NCBI GenBank assembly: GCA_030770425.1
Contig: JASJFT010000044.1
Coordinates: forward strand, 1-64,000
DNA from: Darksidea phi
Lineage: Eukaryota > Ascomycota > Dothideomycetes > Pleosporales > Lentitheciaceae
Reading direction: 5' to 3'
DNA: 64,000 bases
The notes below the pieces were generated by a model. That model did no database searches. It saw only the letters and a list, made by a program, of their open reading frames with translations, and was not told where the DNA came from. The translations under genes and the position numbers were made by a program. Positions 22,380 through 32,119 of the stretch are shown piece by piece. The first letter of the stretch is position 1. Each line of letters begins with the position of its first letter.

Positions 22380-22762
22380 TAGTAAGACCATTACCACTCT
22401 CAGTTCAACAGTGAGCCTTAGAAGAATGCTTGCGATACTAAACAACCCGCTAAACATTGCGCAGACAAAGATAATGGCAATAATTACCAGAAGGACTAAC
22501 CCTGCAATCAAGCAATTTTGGACATACGGAGTGAGGGCTTTCGTCAGGGTGCACCCCAGCGGCTGAAGCTTTTCTTGAAGCTTTCCTGGAGCTCTTTTAC
22601 TTTATCTTGAAAGGGTGGTTCGAGAGCATCCGGCAGGACTTGTACACCATCCAGCAAGCGTTGAACAATGTCTGACACTAGATCTGACAGGTTTAGTGGC
22701 AACATTTTACAAGTTATGTAGTGTTCATAGCCGATACAGAACTCTTTGTGCCCACTGAGCAA
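22380..22762 (-). pseudogene. Possible broken small membrane-protein gene
   Basis: On the minus strand a frame from 22762 gives an amphipathic segment (DALEPPFQDKVKELQESF) and stops at 22544. A second frame, overlapping its end, reads PLGCTLTKALTPYVQNCLIA and then a strongly hydrophobic stretch (LVLLVIIAIIFVCAMFSG) before stopping near 22373. The two parts would make a sensible single-span protein if a one-base frame change or an unseen intron joined them. Weak evidence; no family recognised. Confidence 0.25.
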
Positions 22763-23263
22763 TTCTTAGGAATATTCCTCGATCTCTTGAATGGGAGCTG
22801 CAATAGCACCGGAAGGCCAGTCGCGGCCGCGTGTCGGAACGCTGATCACAAGTTCGCCCCCCTTGCGCCAGCTCGCTCCATAATGTGCCCAAGAATATAG
22901 AGAAGAGAGAATTGTCTCAATATATTTTCGCTTATATCCCCTCGAGTATTTGTTAAAGGTTCTTAGCCTGTGGCAGGATCTGGTTGCAAATCTGTTGGCT
23001 TAGTGAATAGCCCCGCAGTGCACTTCGCACTAGCGGGGAGACGGAGCGTACCACTTTCTCGCGTCTTCAACTAACTTTGCGGGGTCGGTAAAGGGTGCGC
23101 ACGCTACATCTTCTTTAGTTTACGATCCTATTCATTTGTCTTCAATACGGGGTTTTCATGCCTGTCGTATGGTAGTAACACTGCAGAGAGTAAACGGAGG
23201 CCGTTTCCCCATTTTGCTCGTTGCTCTCATCCTCGCGTACATCTTCTCTAACCATCCGATCCA
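22763..23263. other. No gene seen
   Basis: About 500 nt upstream of the aldehyde dehydrogenase gene. It marks the left edge of the metabolic cluster. No recognisable feature. Confidence 0.4.
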
Positions 23264-24846
23264 ATGACGACAAAACGTGATATCCTTCTGGAGCAGACAG
23301 ACCTTTTGGACCATGGCAAACGTTTCATAGACGGCCATTGGAAAGGCAGCGTGTCCGGCGCCACTTTTGATGTCGTCGATCCCGGTTCCGGAAAGGTATG
23401 GGCTGCCTGTGCCGACTGCGACGCAAGCGACGTCGATGAGGCCGTGGCGTCGTCGTATGCATGTTTCCAATCTTACCAACATTGGAGTCCACGTCGCCGG
23501 GCTGAACTTCTCCTTGCCTGGCACCAGCTAATTCTCAACGCCCGAGACGACATTGCTAGGATCCTGGTCCATGAGACTGGTAAGCCGCTCGCAGAAGCCC
23601 AAGGCGAGATCACGTATGCGACAAGCTTTACTTGGTGGTTTGTTGGAGAAGCCGAGCGGATACAAGGCACTACGTCACGCTCAGCCCTACCAGGGCGACG
23701 ATCCCTCGTCATTAAGCAACCCATTGGTGTTGCGGCTGCACTGGTGCCATGGAACTTCCCCGTCGCTTTGGCGCTTCGCAAAGCCAGTGCGGCGCTGGCG
23801 GCCGGCTGCACTATCGTCATTAAGCCTTCTCCAGAAACACCGCTTACCGCCTCCATGCTCGCCTATCTGGCTCACAAGGCGGGCTTTCCCCCGGGAGCGA
23901 TCAATGTGCTGTCTACCAGTCTTGAGAACACGCCCTCTCTCTCGGAAGCGCTTTGTACCCATCCCAATATCGGGAAGGTCTCCTTCACGGGGTCTACACG
24001 CGTGGGCAAAATCGTGGCCGGTCTATGCGCCCGTAACCTGAAGAAGTCGACACTGGAGCTTGGGGGAAATTGTCCTCTCATTGTCTTCGACGATGCCAAT
24101 CTGGACCGGGTGGTCGCACAACTCTCGGCCTTGAAATGGCGGCATGCTGGGCAGGCATGCATTAGCGCAAATCGTGTCTATGTGCAGAGTGGCGTTTACG
24201 ACGATCTGATCTCACGTCTTACCCAAGACGCTCAGAAGTTGGTGCTGGGCCACGGGCTGGAAGAAAAGACAACCCTTGGACCGGTGACAACACAGGCCAG
24301 CGTCAGAAAAGCCCAAAACCTCGTTTCCAATGCCCTTTCGCTCGGAGCCAAGGTTGTATTTGGCAATGAGCACGGCGCTTCCGGACAGGAGGGATCGGCA
24401 CAGCGCGGTGGATATTTTATTCAACCCTTGATTTTGTCAGGCGTGAAGGATGAAATGGCACTGAGCCAAGAAGAGATATTCGCACCCATCCTGGGTATAT
24501 CGAGCTTTGAGACAGAAGCGGAGGTTATTAAAAGAGCGAACCACACTAGCATGGGACTGGCGGCTTACGTCTTCACTCGAAATAGTGATCGCTTGTGGCG
24601 CATGTTCGAGAAGCTAGAAGCTGGCATGGTTGGATTGGTAAGTTGTGCATTTTCATGAGCGTGTCTATGCAAGCTCTGGGCTGACTCTTCTTCTTGTAGA
24701 ATTCTGGAAACAGCTCGGCTGCAGAGGCACCTTTTGGAGGCATGAAGGAGAGCGGTTGGGGCAAAGAGAGCGGGAAAGACGTTGCAGTCAACGAATTTTT
24801 GATAACCAAATCGGGCACGTTAACGGTGGAAGAGGCCGATGAATAA
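23264..24846 (+). CDS. Aldehyde dehydrogenase, succinate-semialdehyde dehydrogenase type
   Basis: Exons 23264..24637 and 24700..24846 (62-nt intron) encode 506 aa. The NAD(P)-binding core shows VPWNFPVALALRK, IVIKPSPETP and FTGSTRVGK. Catalytic residues are Glu265 (LELGGN) and Cys299 (HAGQACISANR). The C-terminal block EAPFGGMKESGWGKES is split off by the intron. SSADH-like enzymes oxidise short semialdehydes to acids, including 2-oxoglutarate semialdehyde in oxidative sugar pathways. All key residues are present. It is the first gene of the 23-34 kb cluster and runs in the same direction as the LeuB-like gene 505 nt downstream. Confidence 0.9.
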
Positions 24847-25351
24847 GGACATGTCGGCGAACTTTGGTCCCATAGCGCACGGTCGACTACCATCCATCAC
24901 TATTGATAAATATACTGCTGTTCTACGAATCCCGTGTCATCACGTGTGCAATCCCACTCCGCAGCCCAAACTGGAGAGAGGAGTGAGGTTCTAAAGCTCT
25001 ACCCGAGCTATCGTCAAATCGTGGAGATGCTAACTCAATAACCGCGGTATTGACACTTAGCAAGGATCTGGCACAGCACGCATCCATGTGAGGAGGCCAG
25101 AGTAGAGCCACAACACGCTCCCGGCATCGGACCGGAATGGACCACATCTTGGAATGGGTGATAGAAATATGTTCTTAAAGCCCAATAGCGCGCCCTCATC
25201 AAGCGCGTCAACTATGATTTAAATCTTAGCACTATCTCACTTTGATCCGTTGATGTGAAGTCAGCCATATTCTTCTTCAAGCACGTGCTGACTTGGCCGC
25301 ATAGAGTAACTATACACACGAATCCTCGAGGAACCTCTCAGCGTTAAAGAC
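24847..25351. other. Spacer upstream of the LeuB-like gene
   Basis: This 505-nt spacer presumably contains the promoter of the LeuB-like gene. No operator or other feature could be identified. Confidence 0.4.
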
Positions 25352-26488
25352 ATGGCATCGTCTAAGAACTTCCGAATCCTGGTTTTGCCAGGTGACCACG
25401 TAGGACCAGAGATTATGGCGGAGGCGATCAAAGTCCTCGAAGCAGTGGAAAAAGTCCGCCCACACCTCCATATCAAAAAAACCTTCGACCTGGCTGGTGG
25501 AGTGAGCATTGACAAACACGGTGTGCCCATCACCGACGAAGTGCTACAGCGTGCCTCGGAAAGTGATGCCGTCTTGTTCGGCAGTATTGGAGGTCCAGAA
25601 TGGCAAGGCTGGGTGCCAACCCCAGAGACAGCCCTTCTGCGTCTGCGAAGACATCTGGACGCATTTGCAAATGTGCGCCCTTGCAACTTCATCACGCCAA
25701 GTCTATGTCGACAGTCTCCATTGAAGCCGGAAGTGGTGCAGGGCACCAACTTTGTTTTTGTGCGGGAAAATTGTGGAGGCGCTTATTTTGGGGACAAGGT
25801 CGAAGATGATGGCGAGTATGCTTCGGATACCTGGGGATACTCCGACAAGGAGGTGGAGCGATGCGCGAGAGTTAGTGCGGCGCTCGCGGAAATGGCCGCC
25901 AGTGCATCTGTGGACAAAGCTGTCACCGTGTGGAGTGCCGACAAGGCCAACGTCCTTGCCAATTCGCGACTCTGGAGACGGGTCACCACACAGGTCTTCA
26001 AGGACGAGTTCCCGCACTTCGACTTGCGTCATCAGCTTGCCGACAGTATGGCGTTGCATCTAGTTACGCATCCGCGAAGCTTCAATGGCGTGATTCATAC
26101 CGACAATACGTTTGGAGACCTACTTTCAGATCTCGCAGGCGGTGTAATCGGTACGTTGGGTCTGCTTCCTAGTGCGAGCCTTTCGGGCATTCCCGGCCCC
26201 GGCACGAAGTGCAAAGGGATCTACGAACCGATCCATGGCAGTGCGCCAGACATTTCTGGCAAAGGCGTGGCGAACCCTGTAGCCCAGATTCTGAGTCTCG
26301 CGTTACTGCTTCGATATTCTTTGGCCCTCCCGGATGAGGCTCAGCTGGTTGAGGAAGCGGTAGCTCACGTCCTAGAGCTCCCGGAGAACGGTGGTCTGGG
26401 TATTGCGACGGCAGACCTTGGAGGCACAGCGAAGACGGTCGAGGTTGGAGATGCTATCTGTAAGCGGATTATTGATGCTAACACGTGA
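25352..26488 (+). CDS. LeuB-like beta-decarboxylating dehydrogenase (3-isopropylmalate dehydrogenase paralogue)
   Basis: A single exon of 378 aa. The start ILVLPGDHVGPEIMAEA, the Arg-rich helix LLRLRRHLDAFANVRPC and RENCGGAYFG are the substrate loop and Tyr region of IPMDH. ADKANVLANSRLWR and HTDNTFGDLLSDLAGG carry the metal-binding Asp residues. GLLPSAS and EPIHGSAPDISGKGVANP close the NAD site. IPMDH normally converts 3-isopropylmalate to 2-oxoisocaproate in leucine synthesis. Compared with what I recall of the canonical enzyme, the region after HTDN is altered and the substrate loop differs slightly (RENC). With its cluster position this suggests a paralogue acting on another 2-hydroxy-3-substituted acid. 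Confidence 0.85.
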   Translation: MASSKNFRILVLPGDHVGPEIMAEAIKVLEAVEKVRPHLHIKKTFDLAGGVSIDKHGVPITDEVLQRASESDAVLFGSIGGPEWQGWVPTPETALLRLRRHLDAFANVRPCNFITPSLCRQSPLKPEVVQGTNFVFVRENCGGAYFGDKVEDDGEYASDTWGYSDKEVERCARVSAALAEMAASASVDKAVTVWSADKANVLANSRLWRRVTTQVFKDEFPHFDLRHQLADSMALHLVTHPRSFNGVIHTDNTFGDLLSDLAGGVIGTLGLLPSASLSGIPGPGTKCKGIYEPIHGSAPDISGKGVANPVAQILSLALLLRYSLALPDEAQLVEEAVAHVLELPENGGLGIATADLGGTAKTVEVGDAICKRIIDANT

Positions 26489-26518
26489 TACATCATTTAG
26501 AGGCTCTTACAATAGGAC

Positions 26519-28774
26519 CTATTTCCCAATTGTGTCTAAACCTCGTGAGTGAGCTTGATCAAAATCGAATACAGCTAAAATACTGCTGAATCTCTCAGCC
26601 AGACCCCAATGTCGTAGGCCGTTCAGTGTTTGTAGCGCCTGCTGCTTGATCCCGCCAAACGCACCCTTGTCGCAGATGTTCTCGATAGGGCCGACCGCAG
26701 CGCACCCTCCATGTTGCACCCAGCGCTCTATGGCTTCCTTCTGTTCCGGAGAGGGGTGGACTACATCGAGGCGCACGCGGCCTTGGTCATCAAGCTCATG
26801 TAGATGTGGTGAGTACAGACTGTGTGAACCATATCTCGCAAACGCCATCAAGAACGTATAGCCCACGAACACTCGCAAAATCTCGCAAGGAGCTGGCACC
26901 AGAAACTTGAGGGCTATCGCCACAATTTGCGCCGCATGCCACGCCAAACGCCGACTCTGCGGAGGGTTACTTTCAAGTCCGACCGCCAGTTTCTGTGTCG
27001 CCGAAGTCATCGAGACGGGGTCTGACGGAGGCGACTGCACAGAGCTGCGCACGACGTATGCCAAGAGATCGAGGAGATCGCTGTGAGCGTGAAGATGTGA
27101 GTAATGCGAAATGAGCATTGTGATATGACTATTCAATAACCCTGTGACGTCTGTCGGGACTGCCACGGATTCCGCTAGAACCTGCAGGCCACCCAGGAGA
27201 CGGGCTTTGGTTTCGAGCTGGACTTCCCGCGCTGAGGGTAGAGTGAAGCATTCAGACATGTACGCGGTTTCCGCCTGCTTAGAGTCCCATAGCTGACGTG
27301 AAATGAGTTGGGCGGAGAGCCTCCTGGCCCAGAATGGCAGGTCATTCGGCGGCGCGTGGCCGGCAAGTAGACCACGAATGATGCCCTGAGGCAACGCGCC
27401 GATCGCGTTCTTGGACATGTGTGACATTAGAGCCTTCCATGTAGAGGCGGTACGCGCTTGCCAAAGGGCTTCAGCGCAAGGAAAGGTCTTTGGAATTTCG
27501 GAGAGGTCCACGGCCGCTCTCCGGTTGGTGAGGATGCAGAGACTGCAGTCGTATTCAAACGCCGCCCAAGCAAGACGTTTCAGTTTCTCTCGCTCAAGCC
27601 AGTGCTCCCATTGACTCTGCACGGAGTCGGTGCTGTCGGTAGTAGCAAACGTCGGCCACCTTCCGTCTCGACCCTGTAAATTCGGAGTTACGACTAGCTT
27701 CAAGCTGCGAAGTTCGCTGAAAAGAATCGCACGGGAACGATCAGCGAGATGATAAAGCCGTCGGTCACCCGAGCCCAGGGAGAAGATCTGATGAATGCAG
27801 CTTGCAATAAGGTACGCCATTCGACTTCCGGACTCCGACTCGCCCTGCATGATCCCGTTCTCCAAGTCAGCAAACAATCTCACGTCTGCCTTAGCAATTG
27901 GATTTCAGTGTATGAGAAAGAAAGGTCACGGTCATACCAAGGAAGAAAGAAGATGTAGATAGGCAGCTGAATATGGCCAGGAATCTTTACAGGTACTGTC
28001 CTCGTGCACGAACATCGCGCCTACGGTGGAAAGCGCAGCGACCAGGATAGCTGGGCATTCAGAGGGATTAAATGACGGCACATGCATGATTGGCAAAATT
28101 TCATGGAAGTGATTGAAGTAGGCGTCCAAGACTTGACGATTCGGCTCTGTCGCGGCGGGAATGATCTGATCGGGAGCGCTATTAGAAAGATTTGCGCGGC
28201 CAACCAATGATTTCAATGGAGGCAATGTTGGTTTTTGGCAATCGTCGTCGAAAGGCCAGTGATGCACAGGCGCACGCTGTCTATATGGGCGGCGCTCGCC
28301 TTCTCCGTCCCCCTCGGTCTGCGCCATTACCGAATCCACTGCTTCCGGAAGAGCAGGCGTGACATGGGCGACAGTTGTCTCACCAGCCTGGGTACCGGCT
28401 ACAGGAGGTAGCGGTGATGCGGTAGCAACCGTGGCGCTCGCTCCAGGCCCGTTTCCTGCATGCCATTGATCGAGATCGAACTGACTAAAGTCAACGTCAA
28501 GCCAGTCGAGGTCGCTGAAGCCAAAGTCAAAGGTGGCGTTAGGAGACAGAATGGGCCCAAAAGTGTCGGAGCGACACGGATCGGTCAATTCGGTTTCTGT
28601 AGACTTTTCCGCGGTCGCAAAGGAAGGTGAGGTTGCCGCGACTATCGTCACAGCCTCGTGTTGAAGTGGTGTAGCCGTGAACGGTTCGTCAAACCATCGG
28701 TCAAGGGCGTAAGAGGAAGACATAGAAAGGTCATGTAGCATACCATGACCTGCGCCGTTCTCGACGGGAGTCTT

Positions 28775-28808
<34 letters not shown>

Positions 28809-29200
28809 GGCCTTTCGGCCCGGGAAGAGGTAACGTGCACCAGCTCCGACTTGTGGTGCTGTGAGATTGACATATCCGTTTCAGGGCCCTGATGATAGAG
28901 ACAATCGACCTCGGCCTTGACGCAATGCTGGCACGGATGGCCACGGTCGCAGCGGGTTTTTTTCAGAACACAACGTGCGCATGACTTGCGGCTAACACGG
29001 GCACAGTGCACTTGGTCGCCGTGAAAGGATCGCAAATGTCTGATTAAGACGTCGTTGCGCGAAAAGCGCCGGCCGCATTGGTGGCAGGAGCGCATATCGC
29101 GCTGATTTCGATGCAGATGGGATTGCACATGGCGCTGCAAATGGCTGGGACGTGAAAACGTCCGCGGGCAGTGTGGACAAGAGTTTTCTTTTGCAGACAT
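26519..29200 (-). CDS. Transcription factor with two C2H2 fingers, Zn2Cys6 cluster and fungal middle homology region
   Basis: Best model: exons 29200..27991 and 27885..26519, 858 aa, 105-nt intron with donor T|GTAAAG. An alternative 48-nt intron, 27890..27937, is also in frame and would retain extra residues. C2H2 finger 1 uses Cys8, Cys11, His24, His28; finger 2 uses Cys39, Cys42, His55, His60. The Zn2Cys6 cluster has Cys74, 77, 84, 90, 93 and 100 with perfect spacing. A run of ten Gln follows (near residue 135), then an acidic segment (FGFSDLDWLDVDFSQFDLD) that may activate transcription. From about residue 360, FNHFHEILPIMHVPSFNPSE begins the fungal-TF domain. The C-terminus ends only 31 nt from the LeuB-like gene, so it is probably the cluster's own regulator. 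Confidence 0.85.
28776..28806. repeat. CAG/CTG trinucleotide run encoding polyGln
   Basis: About ten uninterrupted CTG units on the plus strand (CAG in the coding sense) inside the transcription factor. Pure triplet runs of this kind are prone to length change between strains. Confidence 0.85.
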
Positions 29201-29365
29201 GTGGCGACGATGGGACCTGGATTGATGGTGTAAAAGACTTTCAGCTCAACGGCCTGCTTAGGCTTTTGTGTCAGGGGAAGCGCCAGAGTGGAGCCAAGAG
29301 CGAGGCTTAGCGAGATTAGCGCCGGTTCTCCGCATCTCCCCCGCATCTCCAGATTTCCCAAGCAT

Positions 29366-30424
29366 CTAGAAAAAAGCCATTGAATTTGGGGGGCTGCTAA
29401 CGCCACCGGGCATGTTCAAAGGGGCGCTCGACACAAAGAAGTCCCATCGCCCTTCCTCCTTACATATCTCGCTGAGTTTCTCCAAGTCAAAAAGCTCTCC
29501 TATAGGCATACCCCATCCTGGCAGAAGCACTTCGTGCATAAACAATCCCGGCACCTTTTCCGATGCGCCCTCTCGCGCATACTCCTTCTTTGGCGGATAG
29601 ACCTCGAAAGACAGGCTGTCACCACCAACGGCTGCAAACCCCGTGTCCCAGATCCAGCGCAGCATTTCCACAGTGCCTTCGACCCCGGCATGTTGCGGAG
29701 TGTTGGTAGTGGCGTATGCCGTTCGCTCACTGACGCCCATCTTCGTTTCCCACTCGTGGACTAAGCCGATGCGGACCAACAAAATGTCGCCCCGTTGGAA
29801 CTGCAGGTTGTTCTGCTCCTTGGCGACATCTAGCAATGTATGTAGCGGAATGCTGTGGTCCGAGAAGGATGAGTATCTGATACCGTGACGCTCGGCGTAG
29901 CTGGCGTAGTCTAGGAGCACCCCGCGACCGCAAATTCCTTCCTGCGCCCAGTGTTGCATTCCGATGCGGTTCGACGAGCGGTCAATGATTTCCTTTGCTG
30001 CCACTCCGCCATAGTAGAGTCGTGAATCTGCTCTTGTCGGATTCAATTCGTCCTGCGCTGGAAATGGAGCCGAAAAGTGACGCAATCCATCCCACTGAGA
30101 CGACTGTTGTGGATTGAAAACATACACATCGTCGAAGGCGAGCCCGCCCATAAGGCCGACAATGTGGTGCTGCGCTGGCTGGCGGTTGAAATTGGCAACG
30201 TTGAGCTGATTCATGTCCCAAGCCAAGGTCGTGCGCCGCCCCGATCTGATACATTGTCTCGCCGCCGCAGCGACCATTTCAGGGGTTACAATGACAAGAC
30301 GCCCTAAGCCTTCCGTGTAGCTACCAGCTTCAGCCCGATTCCATACATGCCGATAGTTTGGGAGCGAATCGAACGGCACAGCGTGCAGGGCTCTTGCTTC
30401 TTCTACCTCTTGATTCGTGGCCAT
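29366..30424 (-). CDS. Putative cyclase / kynurenine-formamidase-like metal hydrolase (cyclase superfamily)
   Basis: A single exon of 352 aa. The N-terminal PFDSLPNYRHVWNRAE and GRLVIVTPEMVAAAARQCI are usual openings of fungal cyclase-family proteins. SSQWDGLRHF supplies the metal-binding His/Asp segment in its fungal QWDGxRH form. GICGRGVLLDYASYAERHG and GDILLVRIGLVHEW follow, and AAVGGDSLSFEVYP plus FMHEVLLPGWGMPIGELFDLEKLSE form the C-terminal core. Known members hydrolyse amides or lactones, such as N-formylkynurenine or isatin. It has no signal peptide. It is transcribed away from the SDR gene across a 392-nt shared spacer, within the metabolic cluster. Confidence 0.82.
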   Translation of the reverse strand: MATNQEVEEARALHAVPFDSLPNYRHVWNRAEAGSYTEGLGRLVIVTPEMVAAAARQCIRSGRRTTLAWDMNQLNVANFNRQPAQHHIVGLMGGLAFDDVYVFNPQQSSQWDGLRHFSAPFPAQDELNPTRADSRLYYGGVAAKEIIDRSSNRIGMQHWAQEGICGRGVLLDYASYAERHGIRYSSFSDHSIPLHTLLDVAKEQNNLQFQRGDILLVRIGLVHEWETKMGVSERTAYATTNTPQHAGVEGTVEMLRWIWDTGFAAVGGDSLSFEVYPPKKEYAREGASEKVPGLFMHEVLLPGWGMPIGELFDLEKLSEICKEEGRWDFFVSSAPLNMPGGVSSPPNSMAFF

Positions 30425-30816
30425 GGTTAGGAACAGTCAAATCCTGCGAGTTGGTATGGTGTTTCGTAGCAAGCCGAAAATAGACCTCAAGTTGGGTTTC
30501 TGACGTGTCCATGGGGTGGTTCTCTCCGGCAGCTCTGGAGGCACACTCCGAAGCTCAAGTATCATTCGCCAGTTTAAAGAGGGGAATAGCGAGCAAGGGG
30601 TTCGTGCATTGACCTTGGTCACTGTCTTACCATCATTACTGCTAATAACATTGGAAATGGCGGTGCTCGGGTGCCACATGGGTAGGTGTGTAATCCGTCG
30701 TGGTTCAGCCGGTGCTGTCACCAACTGAACCACAACAATCGTTCAGGAGCAATTCTACTCTGCATTTTACCCCATCGAACGCGCCTTCCCCCAAACGCCC
30801 TATCAAAATTACTATC
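30425..30816. promoter_or_regulatory. Divergent promoter between cyclase and SDR genes
   Basis: The 392-nt spacer separates two divergently transcribed cluster genes and is a likely target of the cluster regulator. I could not define a binding site by eye. Confidence 0.4.
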
Positions 30817-31707
30817 ATGAGTCCCCGTCTTGCAGGCAAGGTTGCAATTGTCACTGGAGCGGCGTCTGGCTATGGCAAAGGCATCGCACAGAAATTTCTC
30901 GAGGAGGGCGCGAAGGTGGTTATTGCAGACCTATCCGAGGCCTCAGGACAGAACACAGCTAAAGAGCTAGGCTGCAGTGCGTTTCGTATCGACGTCACAC
31001 AGAAAGGCGATTGGGAGAGCCTTCTAGAGCACACTGTCGACACGTTCGGAACATTGGACATCATTGTCAACAACGCGGGCACAACGTACAAGAACAAGCC
31101 CACGGAGCAAGTTACCCCGGCCGACCTCGACTTGGTTTTTAACGTCAACGTCCGCTCCATCTTCCTCTCGACGAGCACTATTGTACCGTGGTTTTTGGAA
31201 CGAGGCAAGTCTGCAAGTTTCATCAATGTTGCATCCACAGCTGCAATCCGTCCGAGGCCGAACTTGACCTGGTACAACGCCTCGAAGGCTGAAGTGAGCA
31301 ATGCCACAAAGGCCATGGCAGTCGAGTACGCGGCACGCGGACTCCGCTTTAACACGGTCTGCCCAGGGGTGGGTCAGACAGGATTGTATGTTCGGTCCAT
31401 TATCTGCCGTGCTCATCAGTTACTGCGAGATGCTAACTCGTGTCACGCAGAACGGATCTTTTTGTGGGTGGCAACACCGACGACATGAAGCCATTCCTGG
31501 CTACGGTGCCTATGGGCAGGACGTGTATGCCAAGTGATGTTGCTAGCGCTTGCTGCTATCTGGCGAGCGACGAAGCAAGCTTCATAACAGGCGTTGAACT
31601 TGAGGTCAGTTAATTGTCGCCTGGCTTCCTCGCGATCGCTCCGTTATTTCTATCTAGCAACATTTGCTGACCATACGTGCCAGGTTGACGGAGGAAGATG
31701 TGTATAA
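30817..31707 (+). CDS. Short-chain dehydrogenase/reductase (SDR)
   Basis: Exons 30817..31385, 31451..31604 and 31684..31707 (introns 65 and 79 nt; branch GCTAAC in the first) encode 248 aa. The Rossmann start KVAIVTGAASGYGKGIA is followed by Asp38 (VVIADLSE), which favours NAD over NADP. NNAG (IIVNNAGTT), INVAST with the catalytic Ser, and Tyr153/Lys157 (WYNASK) complete the active site. The last exon encodes only VDGGRCV, the normal SDR terminus. It resembles glucose or 3-ketoacyl dehydrogenases, so the substrate cannot be read from sequence. ATG 30817 is preferred because the upstream in-frame extension has no SDR features. Confidence 0.88.
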
Positions 31708-32119
31708 TCTGCTTTACGTATTGCTACAAGACTCGACTAGCCAATAGACATTCATAGATGTACAGTCTCCGCATTCAATGTGTAACCTTTGACGCAATCT
31801 TTCAGACTGAGCATTGGAGACGCAGGACTCTCATCTGCACGCAGACGCACCTCTCAATTGGATGCTGTATACACTTCGCTACGCAAGCCTCTAGGGTTGA
31901 ACGCCAAACCCAAAGAGGCCTAGTGCCAATGGTACGCTCCGGGCCCCACAGGGAAGGGCCGACAGCCCCTTGTTTCCGGGTGGCACGTTCCCGAGCAATA
32001 TTGCGAATCGTTCGGTGGTCGGCCTTCTTCCCTTTGCGGTATTCATTCCTCTATTGTATCGCAGGATCAGATATTACCGTACGCGCCCGACGCAGAGTTC
32101 CTGTCACACTGATAACATC

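Noticed and set aside
22129..22566. 145-codon plus-strand frame
   Set aside because: Low-complexity Thr/Ala/His content, and it lies opposite the better hydrophobic minus-strand reading.
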